Assembly (NCBI GenBank): GCA_025352045.1
Contig: JANXUD010000010.1
Span: 1 to 42,870 of the forward strand
Origin: Gammaproteobacteria bacterium
Lineage (GTDB): Bacteria > Pseudomonadota > Gammaproteobacteria > Xanthomonadales > Xanthomonadaceae
Reading direction: 5' to 3'
DNA: 42,870 nucleotides
Position 1 is the stretch's first letter. Every line of letters starts with the position of its first letter. The position numbers and the translations under genes were made by a program. This document shows positions 30,038-40,300 of this stretch, piece after piece. The notes beneath the pieces are model-generated. The model did no database searches. It saw only the letters and a program-made list of their open reading frames with translations, and was not told where the DNA came from.

Positions 30038-30422
30038 GGTCGTCCCCCCAGTAAGATGCATCCAGACGTCGAATCGAAAGAACTGCACCGCCGGCCCTGC
30101 TTGCGCCTGTCGGTTTGCTTGCCAGGCGAGTGCGGCCCCGCTCTCCCGACATGCTATCGCAAGCTGGGCTGGCGGCGGCGACGGCTGTTCATGCCCTGGC
30201 CGCCATCACAGCGGGCAACCCGGGCATACTCAGCCGCACGCCTTTCCCATGCGACCTCGCCAGGCGCCCAGGCCCGACCTTTCCGCAGTCTGGGCGGAAC
30301 CCGGAATCCGCGCCGCTCGGCCGGATCGGCCTGGTCGGATGGATGGAGACAGTGCGAAACCCGTTGGAACCCCGTATCCCCGGGTTCGTGCGGCGCAGAT
30401 TTGCCCTGGCTTGGCGGAGCGC
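30038..30422. other. Divergent intergenic region without a recognisable gene
   Basis: These 385 bases separate the leftward membrane-protein gene from the rightward polysaccharide gene and must hold both promoters. I see no convincing -35/-10 pair. A short inverted repeat (GAACCC ... GGGTTC) lies near 30365-30390. Open frames here have no family features. Confidence 0.5.
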
Positions 30423-33400
30423 ATGATGCAGAATAAGCCCGTTTTTTTCGATCCGACGGGTCGTCGCGCGAGTCATCTGTCGCGGGTCCGGCTGGCGGTG
30501 GCGATGGTCAGCACCCTGCTGGTCGCCGTGTTCGTCGCCAGCCTGCTCATCTCCACGCGCATGAGCACACTGTTGCTCTCCAACGAGCATTCCAGGCATC
30601 CGCTGTCCAGGATCACCACGGTGCCGTCGAGCGTGCAGCCGCTGGTCACGGAACTTCGCGCCCGGCTTCGGGACGCGCCGCGCGCGATCCACATGCACGG
30701 GGGCCACGTGGGCGCCTCGCGGGCGCTGCCGATTGCCATGGCCAGGCCGGTGGGCAGGCCGGTGTCCATCGGGTTCTATGTCAACTGGGACGACGCCAGC
30801 TACGCCTCGCTGCGGCGTGAGTTGCCCCACCTGGACTGGGTCGTGCCGTCGTGGCTGAGCCTGCAGGGCCCGGGCATGGCGCTCCGCATCGATCTGGATT
30901 CCAGGTCGCTGGAGCTCATCCGGCGCGACAAGCCGACCGTCGCGATCCTGCCGATGCTGCAGAACGCGGTGGATGGCAACTGGGATGGCGCCGGCCTTGC
31001 GCGCCTGTTGGCCGATCCCGCCGCGCGCCAGGCCCGCATCGCGCAGCTTTGCAGCTTCCTGGACAGCCACAAGCTGCAGGGTGTCACGGTGGATTTCGAG
31101 ACTGTCCCGCCGGCTGCGCAGAAGGACCTGCAGGCGTTCCTCGGTGAACTGTCCCGCGCCTTCGCTGCGCACGGCTGGGTGATCGTGCTTGCCGTGCCCT
31201 TCGACGATCCGGACTGGGATTACGCGGCGTATTCCAGGCTCGTGGACTTCGAAATGCTGATGGCCTACGACCAGCATTGGTCCGAGGCCGCGGCCGGCAG
31301 CATCGCCGCGCAGTCCTGGTTCGAGGACACGCTCGACAAGCGGATGAAGACGCTGGATCCCGACCGGGTCATCGTCGCGATAGGGGCCTATGGCTATGAC
31401 TGGAGCAAGGGCAAGGCCGCCGAGGACGTGACCTTCCAGGAAGCCATGGGCATCGCGAGGGACTCGGAAACGGACATCGTCTTCGACCCGGCGACGCAAA
31501 ACCCGCACCTCGCCTATGAAGAGGACGATGCGCTCCACCAGGTCTGGTTCCTCGACGGCGTGACCGCGTTCAACCAGGTCCACGCCGCGGACGTGTACCA
31601 GCCCTATGGATATGCCGTCTGGCGCCTGGGGTCGGAGGACCCGACGCTCTGGTCGGTCATGGGGCGCGCGTATGGCGCGGCGGCGCCGGAGGGCCTGCGC
31701 AGCATCGGCAGCGGGCAGGACGTGGACGTCGAAGGCAAGGGCGAAATCCTGCAGGTCACTTCGACTCCCGAAACCGGGGCGCGCACGCTGGAACTCGACA
31801 AGGGCAGTGGCGACATCGACGAAGAGACCTATACCAGGCTGCCGCAGTCCTACGTCGTCCAGCGCTACGGCGCGGTGCCGGGCAAGATTGCGCTGACCTT
31901 CGACGACGGACCGGATCCAACCTGGACGCCGGCAATCCTGGACATCCTCAAGGCACGCCACGCCCCCGCGACGTTCTTCATCGTCGGCGAGGGCGCGCAG
32001 GCGAGCCCTGGCCTGGTGCAACGCATGGTCGATGAAGGCCACGACGTCGGCAACCATACCTACACGCACCCCAACCTCGGGGAGACGCCTGGACCGCTGG
32101 TGGAGCTGGAATTGAATGCCACGCAACGCCTGTTCCAGGCGTTGACGGGCCGCTCGCTCCGCCTGTTCCGCGCGCCGTTCTTCGGCGATGCCGAACCGAC
32201 CACCGCCGATGAACTGGTTCCCATCGAGCTGGCGCAATCCATGGGCTACCTGTCGGTCGGCCTGCTCGTGGATCCAAACGACTGGCAACGACCCTCGTCG
32301 GACGTGATCGTGTCGCGAATCCTGTCGCAAGTCGGCGATCCCGATCCCGACAAGCGCGGCCAGATCGTGCTGCTGCACGATGGCGGCGGCGATCGCTCGC
32401 AGACGGTGGCGGCGTTGCCGAAACTCATCGACCGCTTGCGCGCCAGGGGCTACACGCTGGTCTCGGTGGCTCAACTGGCCGGGCTGAGTCGCGACCAGGC
32501 CATGCCGCCCCTGGGCCGCGCGACGTTTTCGCGGTACGCCGACCGGTCCGTCTTCTGGACGCTGGGGTCGGCCGGCCATCTCCTCCGTGCCTTGTTCCTG
32601 ACCGCGATCTGGCTGGGACTGGCGCGGCTGGTGTTCCTCGGCGCGCTCGGATGGCTCAACTGGCGGCGGGACCGCAAGCGGGTCGCGCCGATCGTGCCGG
32701 CCGATCCCCCGCTGGTCTCGGTGCTCATCCCCGCCTACAACGAGGAACGGGTCATCGCCCGTTCGATCGCGCAGATCCTGAAAAGCGATTACGCGAACCT
32801 GGAAGTCATTGTCGTCGACGACGGGTCATCGGACGCCACGGCGCAAATCGTCACCACCTCCTTCGCCGACGAGCCGCGCGTCCAACTGCTGGTCATCCCC
32901 AATGGCGGCAAGGCCAATGCCGTCAACACGGCCCTGAGCCACGCGCGCGGCGATGTCGTCGTGGCCCTCGATGCCGATACCCATTTCGAGCCCACCACCA
33001 TCTCCAGGCTCGTCCGCTGGTTCGCCGATCCGGCGGTCGGCGCCGTCGCCGGAAACGCCAAGGTCGGCAACCGCCTCAACGTCATCACGTACTGGCAGGC
33101 GCTGGAATACATCACCGCGCAGAACCTCGAGCGTCGCGCATTGGCCGCCTTGGGCGCCATCACCGTCGTCCCGGGCGCCGTCGGCGCCTGGCGACGCGAT
33201 GCGCTCGATCGCCTGGGAGGGTTTCCCGGCGACACCCTGGCGGAGGACCAGGACCTGACCATCGCGATCCAGGCGGCCGGCTACGTGGTGCTGTTCGACG
33301 CCGACGCCATCGCCTGGACGGAGGCGCCGGACACGGTGCGCGGGCTCGCGCGACAACGGTTCCGCTGGGCCTATGGCACCTTGCAATGCCTGTGGAAGCA

Positions 33401-33815
33401 CCGGGGAATGACATTCCGCCCTCGCTTCGGCGCGCTCGGGATGGTGGCCTTGCCGCAGGTGTGGCTGTTCCAGATCGTGTTTTCCGTCGTTTCGCCCCTG
33501 GTGGACCTGTTGCTGCTGTGGCAAGTCGTTGCCACCGGCCTGGACTATTTCGAGCATCGCGGGCAGTTCAACCCCGACAACCTGCTTGAAGTGGCGATGT
33601 TCTACGCGCTGTTCATGCTGGTGGATCTCGCGGCGTCGATGCTGGCATTCGCCATGGAAAAGAAGGAGGAGTGGAGCCTGCTGTGGTGGCTGGTCCTGCA
33701 GCGCTTCGGCTATCGGCAGTTGATGTATTACGTGGTCATCCGCTCGGTCTCCGCCGCACTGCGGGGACCGTCGGTTGGCTGGGGACGGCAGGAGCGCAAG
33801 GGCAGCCTCGCCTAG
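30423..33815 (+). CDS. Tri-modular polysaccharide protein: GH18-like, NodB deacetylase, GT2 synthase
   Basis: The 1130-residue protein begins with a membrane helix (about 22-44). A GH18-like domain (about 110-430) retains D224 and E226 in VTVDFE. A NodB deacetylase domain (about 485-695) carries TFDDG (D494, D495), HTYTH (H545, H549), RAPFFG, VDPNDW and LLHDGG. A membrane helix (about 722-745) ends in basic RRDRKR. The GT2 synthase domain (about 765-1000) has IPAYNE, VDDGSSD, ALDADTHF, EDQDLT and QRFRWAYG. At least three C-terminal helices follow. Charge distribution puts the first two domains outside and the GT2 inside. It resembles PgaB and PgaC combined. ATG 30423 follows GGAG; an alternative ATG is adjacent. 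Confidence 0.93.
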   Translation: MMQNKPVFFDPTGRRASHLSRVRLAVAMVSTLLVAVFVASLLISTRMSTLLLSNEHSRHPLSRITTVPSSVQPLVTELRARLRDAPRAIHMHGGHVGASRALPIAMARPVGRPVSIGFYVNWDDASYASLRRELPHLDWVVPSWLSLQGPGMALRIDLDSRSLELIRRDKPTVAILPMLQNAVDGNWDGAGLARLLADPAARQARIAQLCSFLDSHKLQGVTVDFETVPPAAQKDLQAFLGELSRAFAAHGWVIVLAVPFDDPDWDYAAYSRLVDFEMLMAYDQHWSEAAAGSIAAQSWFEDTLDKRMKTLDPDRVIVAIGAYGYDWSKGKAAEDVTFQEAMGIARDSETDIVFDPATQNPHLAYEEDDALHQVWFLDGVTAFNQVHAADVYQPYGYAVWRLGSEDPTLWSVMGRAYGAAAPEGLRSIGSGQDVDVEGKGEILQVTSTPETGARTLELDKGSGDIDEETYTRLPQSYVVQRYGAVPGKIALTFDDGPDPTWTPAILDILKARHAPATFFIVGEGAQASPGLVQRMVDEGHDVGNHTYTHPNLGETPGPLVELELNATQRLFQALTGRSLRLFRAPFFGDAEPTTADELVPIELAQSMGYLSVGLLVDPNDWQRPSSDVIVSRILSQVGDPDPDKRGQIVLLHDGGGDRSQTVAALPKLIDRLRARGYTLVSVAQLAGLSRDQAMPPLGRATFSRYADRSVFWTLGSAGHLLRALFLTAIWLGLARLVFLGALGWLNWRRDRKRVAPIVPADPPLVSVLIPAYNEERVIARSIAQILKSDYANLEVIVVDDGSSDATAQIVTTSFADEPRVQLLVIPNGGKANAVNTALSHARGDVVVALDADTHFEPTTISRLVRWFADPAVGAVAGNAKVGNRLNVITYWQALEYITAQNLERRALAALGAITVVPGAVGAWRRDALDRLGGFPGDTLAEDQDLTIAIQAAGYVVLFDADAIAWTEAPDTVRGLARQRFRWAYGTLQCLWKHRGMTFRPRFGALGMVALPQVWLFQIVFSVVSPLVDLLLLWQVVATGLDYFEHRGQFNPDNLLEVAMFYALFMLVDLAASMLAFAMEKKEEWSLLWWLVLQRFGYRQLMYYVVIRSVSAALRGPSVGWGRQERKGSLA

Positions 33816-34004
33816 TTCCCGGCCGCCTACCTCCAGGCCATCGAGACGCCCTCCCCGCTTGCAGGTCTGTCGTGGCGCCGTGGCCCGCGTTCTGCATGGC
33901 CTATGACGTGACGGCGGCGGCCTGGCTTGCGTGGCTGCTGGGGCGTGGCGCCCTGACTGCACGGCCTTCATCCGCTGCCGCCATGTAACAGAACACCTCC
34001 TCGC

Positions 34005-34790
34005 CTACTTCCAGAAAATCGAGGCGCCGAATCCTGCCTGCAGATCGGGGCTCTGGCCGGTCAGCCCGCGGCGTGCATACATGTCCAACTGGACGCGACC
34101 GTACAGCAGCCAGGCCAGCCCCCCTCCGGCCACCGTGCTGGAGTTGCCGGCGCCGGCGATGCAGCCGAGTTCGACGTAGCCGCCCAGGTTTCCATGCACG
34201 GGAAAACCGAAATTGGACGACGCGGTCCACGTATTCGCGGCGCCGCTGTGATCGACGTTGACGTAGCCGGCCAGTGAACGGCCCGCCCCCAGGTCGCGGC
34301 CAAGCACGGCGCCCAGTGAATAAATCGGCGAGCCATTGGTAAAGGCCGCTGATCCCGTGTCGAGCGTGACAGCGGCGAGTATTCCCAGGGACAACTTGCT
34401 GGCCGGCAGCGGTTGCGCCCATTTCAGTCCGATCTTGCCATCGCCGGCGCCTTCGGCGCGCGATGACGCGCCTGCCGAGCTCGCGGCCAGGCGATTCCAG
34501 AGGGAACCACCCACCTGCAATTCCAGCGTTGAGGTCAGGCCCACGCGCAAGGTGGTGTCGGCCGTGTAGAACTTGCTGCGAGTTCCGCCGGCGTTGTCGT
34601 ACTGGAGATCGGGCAGCCCTTGCTCCCAATCAAACGAGCCCGCTGGGAGCACTGCGGGCGAAAACGCAATCCCGGGCCGGTCAAAGGCTGGCGCGTCGGC
34701 CTGGGCCGCAGCGGGGAGCAGGCACAGCAGGACGATCACTGCCGCACTGCGGGCCGACAGCGAAATCCGCGCGAGTCGTATCCCCGGCAT
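34005..34790 (-). CDS. Outer-membrane beta-barrel-type protein (phenol/MetA-pathway-like)
   Basis: The 261-residue protein has a signal peptide (ARSAAVIVLLCLLPAAAQA) with cleavage at about residue 31. The mature part has alternating strands such as RVGLTSTLELQVGG, KIGLKWAQ, YSLGAVLGRDLG, GYVNVDHSG and LQLDMYARRGLTG, ending in GFGASIFWK. This pattern matches the phenol_MetA_deg outer-membrane transporter group. ATG 34790 follows GGAG at seven bases; a longer frame to 34871 lacks a ribosome site. It converges with the polysaccharide gene. Export of that polymer is conceivable, but porins of this group are not known to do so. Confidence 0.75.
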   Translation of the reverse strand: MPGIRLARISLSARSAAVIVLLCLLPAAAQADAPAFDRPGIAFSPAVLPAGSFDWEQGLPDLQYDNAGGTRSKFYTADTTLRVGLTSTLELQVGGSLWNRLAASSAGASSRAEGAGDGKIGLKWAQPLPASKLSLGILAAVTLDTGSAAFTNGSPIYSLGAVLGRDLGAGRSLAGYVNVDHSGAANTWTASSNFGFPVHGNLGGYVELGCIAGAGNSSTVAGGGLAWLLYGRVQLDMYARRGLTGQSPDLQAGFGASIFWK

Positions 34791-34940
34791 CACGGTCTCC
34801 CGGACTGAGTGGCTAGCCAGCGCCCACACCGGGCGCCGTGTCCATTTTGACATGTATCCATTCGAGCGCACGCCGCAACGCCCGCGCCGCGGATTTGTGT
34901 CTCTGGCCGCGGTTGGAGCGGCGCGCCAGGCCTCGGCGCG

Positions 34941-36359
34941 CTACACCTCGCGCACCATCCCCGGCTGCGACAGCACCACGTCAACGTGATAGAGATCGCG
35001 CAACTTGGCCGCCAGCACGTCGCGCGCGGGATCCTCGCCATGCACCAGCGCGACCGGGGGACGGTTCGGGATCGACGCGTACCATTCAAGCAAGGCTTGC
35101 TGGTCGGCGTGCGCGGAGAGGCCGCCGCAGGTGTGGATCTTCGCATTCACCGGGATGTCGACGCCAAACAGCTTGACGTGCTTCAAGCCATTCACCAGCA
35201 GGCGGCCGAGCGTGCCATCGGCCTGGTAGCCGACAAAGATCACGTGCGCCGCCGGATTGGCGAGGTTGTGCTGCAGGTGGTGCCGGATGCGGCCGCCGTT
35301 GGCCATGCCCGAGCCGGCGATGATGATCGCGCCACCGTGGATGTCATTAATCGCCTTGCTGTCGTCGCCCGTGGCGGAGATGCGCAGGTTCGGCAACTGG
35401 AACGGCTTGGTCCGACCGGCCCACACCTTCACGGCGTCGGGGTCGAAGAGGTCCTGATGCTGGTCGTACACGCCCATCACCTTCGCGGCCATCGGGCTGT
35501 CGATGAAGATCTGCCATTGGTCCAGGTGCCAGTCGACGAAATGTTCGGCGAACCAGTACAGCAATTCCTGGCTGCGGCCGACCGAGAATGCGGGAATCAG
35601 GACGTTGCCGCCGCTGGCATGCGCCTGCGCAAAGATGTCGCCGATCTCGGCTACCGTGGACAGGCGATCCTTGTGGTTTCGATCGCCGTAGGTCGACTCC
35701 ATCAGCACCAGGTCGGTGGCGGGCGGCGGCGCGGGGTCGCGCAGGATCGGCGTTCCGTGTACCCCGATGTCGCCGGAGAAGAGCAGCGTCCTGGCACCCG
35801 GATTGGCCGCCGCGGCCACACCGGCTGCACCGGCTTCGACGGAGCGCACTTCCAGCGTAGCCGATCCGAGAATGTGGCCGGCCTCGTGCAGCCGCAGCTC
35901 CAGGCCCGGAAATATTTCGGCTGCCGTGTCATAGGCAAGCGGTCGCAGCAATTTCAGCACGGCGGCCACGTCGTCCTTGGTATACAGCGGCACCAGTTCG
36001 GCGGCGCCCGGCGCGAGATTGCGATTGCCGCGCTCCGCGGCGCCTTCGGCCAGGGAGGCCGCATCCAGCAGCATGATCGGCAGGAGGTCGCAGGTTGCAG
36101 CTTGGGCGAAGATCGGCCCGTTGAATCCGCGCTTCACCAGTAGCGGCACCCGCCCGATGTGATCGATGTGCGCGTGGCTGAGCACCAGCGCGTCGATCGC
36201 CGCGGCATCGAACGGAAAGGGCTCGAGGTTCTGGGCCTCCGCCTGACGGCTGCCCTGCACCATCCCACAGTCGAGCAGGACGCGTTTCCCCTGCGCCTCG
36301 AGCAGGTGGCAAGAGCCGGTCACGACGCCACCGGCCGCGCCGACGAAGGTGATGCGCAT
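34941..36359 (-). CDS. Metallo-beta-lactamase/beta-CASP nuclease-like protein
   Basis: The 472-residue protein starts MRITFVGAAGGVVTGSCH and carries the metal site SHAHIDH (H62, H64, D66, H67), LFSGDIGV and a beta-CASP region (VLIPAFSVGRSQELLYW, IIIAGSGMANGGRIRHHL, LSAHADQQALLEWY). This is the CPSF73/YSH1-like group of RNA-processing or RNA-degrading hydrolases found in many bacteria. It should act in the cytoplasm on RNA; the bacterial proteins of this subgroup have few known substrates. ATG 36359 follows GGAG at six bases; a frame to 36422 is possible. Confidence 0.92.
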   Translation of the reverse strand: MRITFVGAAGGVVTGSCHLLEAQGKRVLLDCGMVQGSRQAEAQNLEPFPFDAAAIDALVLSHAHIDHIGRVPLLVKRGFNGPIFAQAATCDLLPIMLLDAASLAEGAAERGNRNLAPGAAELVPLYTKDDVAAVLKLLRPLAYDTAAEIFPGLELRLHEAGHILGSATLEVRSVEAGAAGVAAAANPGARTLLFSGDIGVHGTPILRDPAPPPATDLVLMESTYGDRNHKDRLSTVAEIGDIFAQAHASGGNVLIPAFSVGRSQELLYWFAEHFVDWHLDQWQIFIDSPMAAKVMGVYDQHQDLFDPDAVKVWAGRTKPFQLPNLRISATGDDSKAINDIHGGAIIIAGSGMANGGRIRHHLQHNLANPAAHVIFVGYQADGTLGRLLVNGLKHVKLFGVDIPVNAKIHTCGGLSAHADQQALLEWYASIPNRPPVALVHGEDPARDVLAAKLRDLYHVDVVLSQPGMVREV

Positions 36360-36810
36360 GGACGACTCCTTGTCGATGGGATCAAAACCCGACGTTAGCA
36401 CGCACCCCGAGCAGTGGGACAATCTGCTGACAAACGCCCTGTCAGTTTTGACTTGTCCATGTGTAGGACCTTGAGGTCCGCCCAGACTTGGATAGCCCGT
36501 ACGACGTCGTCCGTCGAAACCGAGTGGGCAAACTACATAGGCGGGCTACGTGCAAGGAGGCAGCGGGTGCATAGGTCCTTCCGCGGCGTCCGCTGGTAGA
36601 CGGGGTGTGGCGCGAACAAATGGGCCGCGCCCGAAGGAACGGCGGCATGGCACAGCCGGTCAGCCAGTTCATCAACCCCAATGTCGTGCAAGCGGCAGTA
36701 GCACTGCAAACCAAAACTTAATCTCATCGCGTATCCCGCGGGTTAGATTGCGCTCGCGAGACAAGGAAGCGTTTCGCATTTCGATCCACCAATCAACAAG
36801 GGAAAACGAA
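36360..36810. other. Intergenic region of lower GC with no recognised gene
   Basis: The region is visibly richer in A/T than the wsp or algZR regions. It contains a perfect ten-base palindrome ACGACGTCGT at 36501-36510. It also holds a 24-codon open frame, 36647-36721 (MAQPVSQFINPNV...), with AAGGA eight bases before its ATG; I cannot tell whether it is real. The promoter of the KGG gene should lie in its right part; I see no consensus boxes. Confidence 0.5.
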
Positions 36811-37191
36811 ATGGCCAACAACCAGGGACAAGGTAAGGGCAGCAATGGCGGTAATTCCGATGGCGAGCGCGGCTTTGCGGCGATGAGCGATCGCGAGCAA
36901 CGTGAAATCGCCCGGAAAGGCGGCGAGTCCGTCAGCGAGGACCGCGAGCATATGGCGGAGATCGGACGGAAGGGCGGGGAAGCCAGCGCCGAATCACGTT
37001 CCCAGTCCCACAACGCAAGCGGCAAAAGCAGCAACGAAGACGTTTCGGCCCACAACCGCAACTCCGGCGGAGGCGGTCGCGACAATGATTCATCGGAATC
37101 GCGTTCGTCTGCTTCGTCTGGCTCAACGCGCGCGTCGGAATCGTCGCGCACCTCCGGCTCGAGCAGCCGGCCGGGCGGCGGCAATCGTTGA
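36811..37191 (+). CDS. KGG-repeat stress protein (GsiB-like)
   Basis: The 126-residue protein is highly hydrophilic. It opens MANNQGQGKGSNGG and holds GFAAMSDREQREIARKGGES (KGG at 36-38) and HMAEIGRKGGEASAES (KGG at 54-56), the repeat of stress-induced hydrophilic proteins. The second half is low-complexity Ser/Arg/Gly/Asn and probably disordered. Family members accumulate under starvation, desiccation or osmotic stress. AAGGGA precedes ATG 36811 at seven bases; the frame is open to 36550 but that part has no family sequence. A strong terminator follows 25 bases after the stop. Confidence 0.9.
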   Translation: MANNQGQGKGSNGGNSDGERGFAAMSDREQREIARKGGESVSEDREHMAEIGRKGGEASAESRSQSHNASGKSSNEDVSAHNRNSGGGGRDNDSSESRSSASSGSTRASESSRTSGSSSRPGGGNR

Positions 37192-37216
37192 TTCCACGCT
37201 CTGCTCAAGTAGGCGG

Positions 37217-37244
37217 AAGGCCGCGTTCCGACGCGGCCTTTCTT
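37217..37244 (+). terminator. Rho-independent terminator of the KGG gene
   Basis: A perfect nine-base-pair stem AAGGCCGCG / CGCGGCCTT (37217-37225 with 37232-37240) closes a six-base loop TTCCGA and is followed by TCTT. It sits 25 bases after the KGG stop. A-rich bases before the stem give partial use in the opposite direction too. Confidence 0.85.
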
Positions 37245-37358
37245 ACGCTCCTTATTGCTACAGGTACGCGGGGCGCGATTTGCGTCGTCTTAGCTAACGC
37301 GAATCGAGAGAATAATGGCTAGCCGATGCGCAGTGGGGCCCGCTGCCGGCCACGAAGT

Positions 37359-40300
37359 TCAGCGTTTTGGCGAGAGGATGGCCGTGGCTTGCCCCACGTC
37401 CAATGGCCGCCCAAGCAAGTACCCCTGCAGGAGGTCGCAACCGATCGAACTCAGGAAGTCCGCTTGCTCCTTGGTCTCGACGCCCTCGGCAGCGACGCTC
37501 AGCCCGAACTCGTGGGCAATCGAAACGATGGTCCTGGCCATGGCCTGGTCTTTCTCGCCTCCTGGCAGGCCGTCCACGAAACTCTTGTCGATCTTCAGTT
37601 TGCTGAGCTGCAGATGCTTCAAGTAGGAAAGGCTCGAATACCCGGTTCCGAAGTCATCGAGTGCCACGCTTACCCCCATCTCCGCAAAGCGTTTGAGCTT
37701 GTCCCGAACCCGAGCCATGTTTTCGATCAACGCGCTTTCGGTGATCTCCAGCTCAAGGTATTGGGCAGGAACTGCGCAAGTCTTCAGCGCGTCCTGAACG
37801 ATCGCCACCAAGCCGGGCCGCTGCAGTTGGAGGGAGGACACGTTTACCGCCACCTTAAACCCGGAAAAGCCAGCGTCCAGCCACTCGCGGATCTGGGAGC
37901 AAGCTTGCCGGACCACCCAAGCGCCAATGTCGGTCATCAGACCCAACTTTTCTGCGACCGGTACGAACCGTCCGGTCGGAATCGCCCCCAAGACTGGATG
38001 GCTCCACCTCAGAAGCGCCTCGAATCCAACGAGGTCCGAGTCCATTCCCCTGAAGAGTGGTTGGTAGACAAGATGTAGTTCGCTGCGGTCAATGGCGCTT
38101 CGAAGGTGGCCGCCAAGAACGATCCGATCCTCCAGCGCCTGCATGTCTTGGGCGGAGAACCAATGGACGCAGTCCCGCCCGGCGGCCTTTCCACCCTCGG
38201 TGGCAGCCTCTGCGCGACGAAGGAGCTCGTTCGCCGTCTGGCCATGGTGGGGCGAAACGGAAATGCCAACCGTTGCCGTCAGGTTGACCAGGAACCCACC
38301 CGCCTGAATCGGCTCGGCGACTCGTGCCCGCAGGCGATCGGCCAACCCGGAGATGGCGTGATGATCACCGCTCGACAATAGCGCCAGGAACTCGTCGCCC
38401 GATAGGTGACATAACCGGACTCGTTCCGATTCCTCCCCGGCTAGCCTGGTGCCGACGAGGGCGAGAACCTCGTCAGCAACCTCGTGGGACATCGTTTGGT
38501 TGATCGCAGAGAAGCGGTCCAATTCCACCAGCACGAATGCCATGGTGCGCCCGGCCGCCAGCTCGCTGTCCACCCACCCTTGAAGACTCTGGAATCGCGC
38601 CAGGCCCGTCAGGCTGTCGTGACTGGCGGCAAATTCGAGCGCGTCCAAGACGCGGTTTCGTTCGGCCTGCGCCATCGTACGCTCGTGCTCGGCGGCCGCC
38701 TTCTCTCGCTCAACTCGCCTGCGCGCCGTAACGTCATGGGCCAGCACCAGCCTGGACCGCCGGCCCTCGTTGATCAGGTCATCCGCCGACACCTCAACTT
38801 CAATAAGCGATCCATCCTTGCGTCGGTGCCGGGCGGAGTAGTTCGAAGTCGCGCCCGAGATCGTCTCCAGCCTCTCAAGGAATGACTTTAGGTCCCCGGC
38901 ATCTTCCTTTGGCCGCAAGTCAAGGATCGACATCCCCAGGAACTCGTCCCTCGAATAGCCGTAGAGCGCAATCGCGGCGTCGTTGACATCCTGGATGCGC
39001 AGAGAACCGAACTCGAAAACCCACATCGGATGCGGGTTCTGGGCGAACAGCATGCGGTATCGGCGTTCCGACACGGCGATCTTCTCGGCAGCATTTCGTC
39101 GCTCGATCAGGACGCCCATGCTCTGGACGATGGACGTCAGGACATCGGCATCTGCCGGTGTAAACATTTCGGGACGCGAGCCGACGACCTTCAGCACTCC
39201 GACGATCGCATCTTCGCCGATCAGGGGCGCGACGAGGATGGAGGCAACGTTCAACCGCCGACACGCTTCCGAATCGACTCGGGGATCGGCCGAGGTGTCG
39301 TCGGAATGCAGCAGCACGCCTTCCGCCGCGCACAGCCCGGACAAGCTACCTTCCCGGGCAAGGCGCAAACCTTCCTGGCCCTTGAGCTGGCCGCAACATG
39401 CGGCGTAGACCATCTCGGGGCCATCCAGCATCTCGACCACGGCGCCATCAGCGCCCGTGAGCTCAAGGGCGTGTGCGCTCAGCGCGTCCATGATGCCTTG
39501 CACCGGCTCGTCGGAAGCCGCCAGTTGCCGCTGAAGCTCGAAAATGCGCGCCTTGATGTATGCGCTTGAGTCGAGTGCGGCCTGCCGCTCGATGCGCTCG
39601 AGTGTGGCCGACAAGCTACTGACGAGCACATCCATGGCGGGGATGTCATCAACTGTAAAGCGATGCGCCGTCCTGGCCATCACTTTGATGACGCCGACGG
39701 AGGTTGACCCCTGCTTCAAGACACCAACGGCCATCGAACCGATCCCTACCGCCTTGCACGCCGCCAGATCGACGCGGCGGTCGGACAACGCGTCGACCGC
39801 TACCAACGTCTGCCCGGTATCCAGCGCCTCGCCTGAAAGGCTGCCTTGTCTGGGCACGCGCAGGCCCGGGGAAGCCTCAGCCATGCCGCGCATTGCCCGA
39901 TACACGAGGAATTCGCCGTCGGGAATCTCCACCGCCGCACCGTCGGCACCCATCGCCTGCTGGGCAATCCTTGCCATGTCGTCGTACAGCGCCGAAGTCG
40001 TCGTCGTTAACCCGGCAAGCTCCCGCTGGCAGTTAGCCAGCACGCGCAGGCGCCTGCTTTGTTCCAGGAGGAGCGACGCTTGGTGTCGGCGCGTCGTGAT
40101 GTCGCGAATGAAGGCTGTGAACAAGGGCGCGTCCTTGGACCCAGATCGAGACACGCTGAGTTCGATGGGAAACCGGGTGCCATCCGCGCGCAACGCTTCA
40201 AGCTCCAACCGCCGGTCAAGCAAGGTCGCCTGGCCTGTGCGCACGTTCTCATCCAGGCCGAGTCGATGACGCCCACGCATCTCGGGTGGAATCACCAAGC

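Noticed and set aside
30189-32579. A 796-codon open frame on the - strand
   Set aside because: It is antisense to the GH18-NodB-GT2 gene, which has all expected motifs.
33816-34004. Possible terminator between the convergent polysaccharide and barrel genes
   Set aside because: I found no stem-loop followed by a T-run.
36442-36714. A 90-codon minus-strand frame in the low-GC intergenic region
   Set aside because: No ribosome site, no recognisable motif and unusual composition for a protein.
36647-36721. A 24-codon frame with a fair ribosome site before the KGG gene
   Set aside because: It is too short to judge and matches no family I know; it is mentioned only within the intergenic entry.
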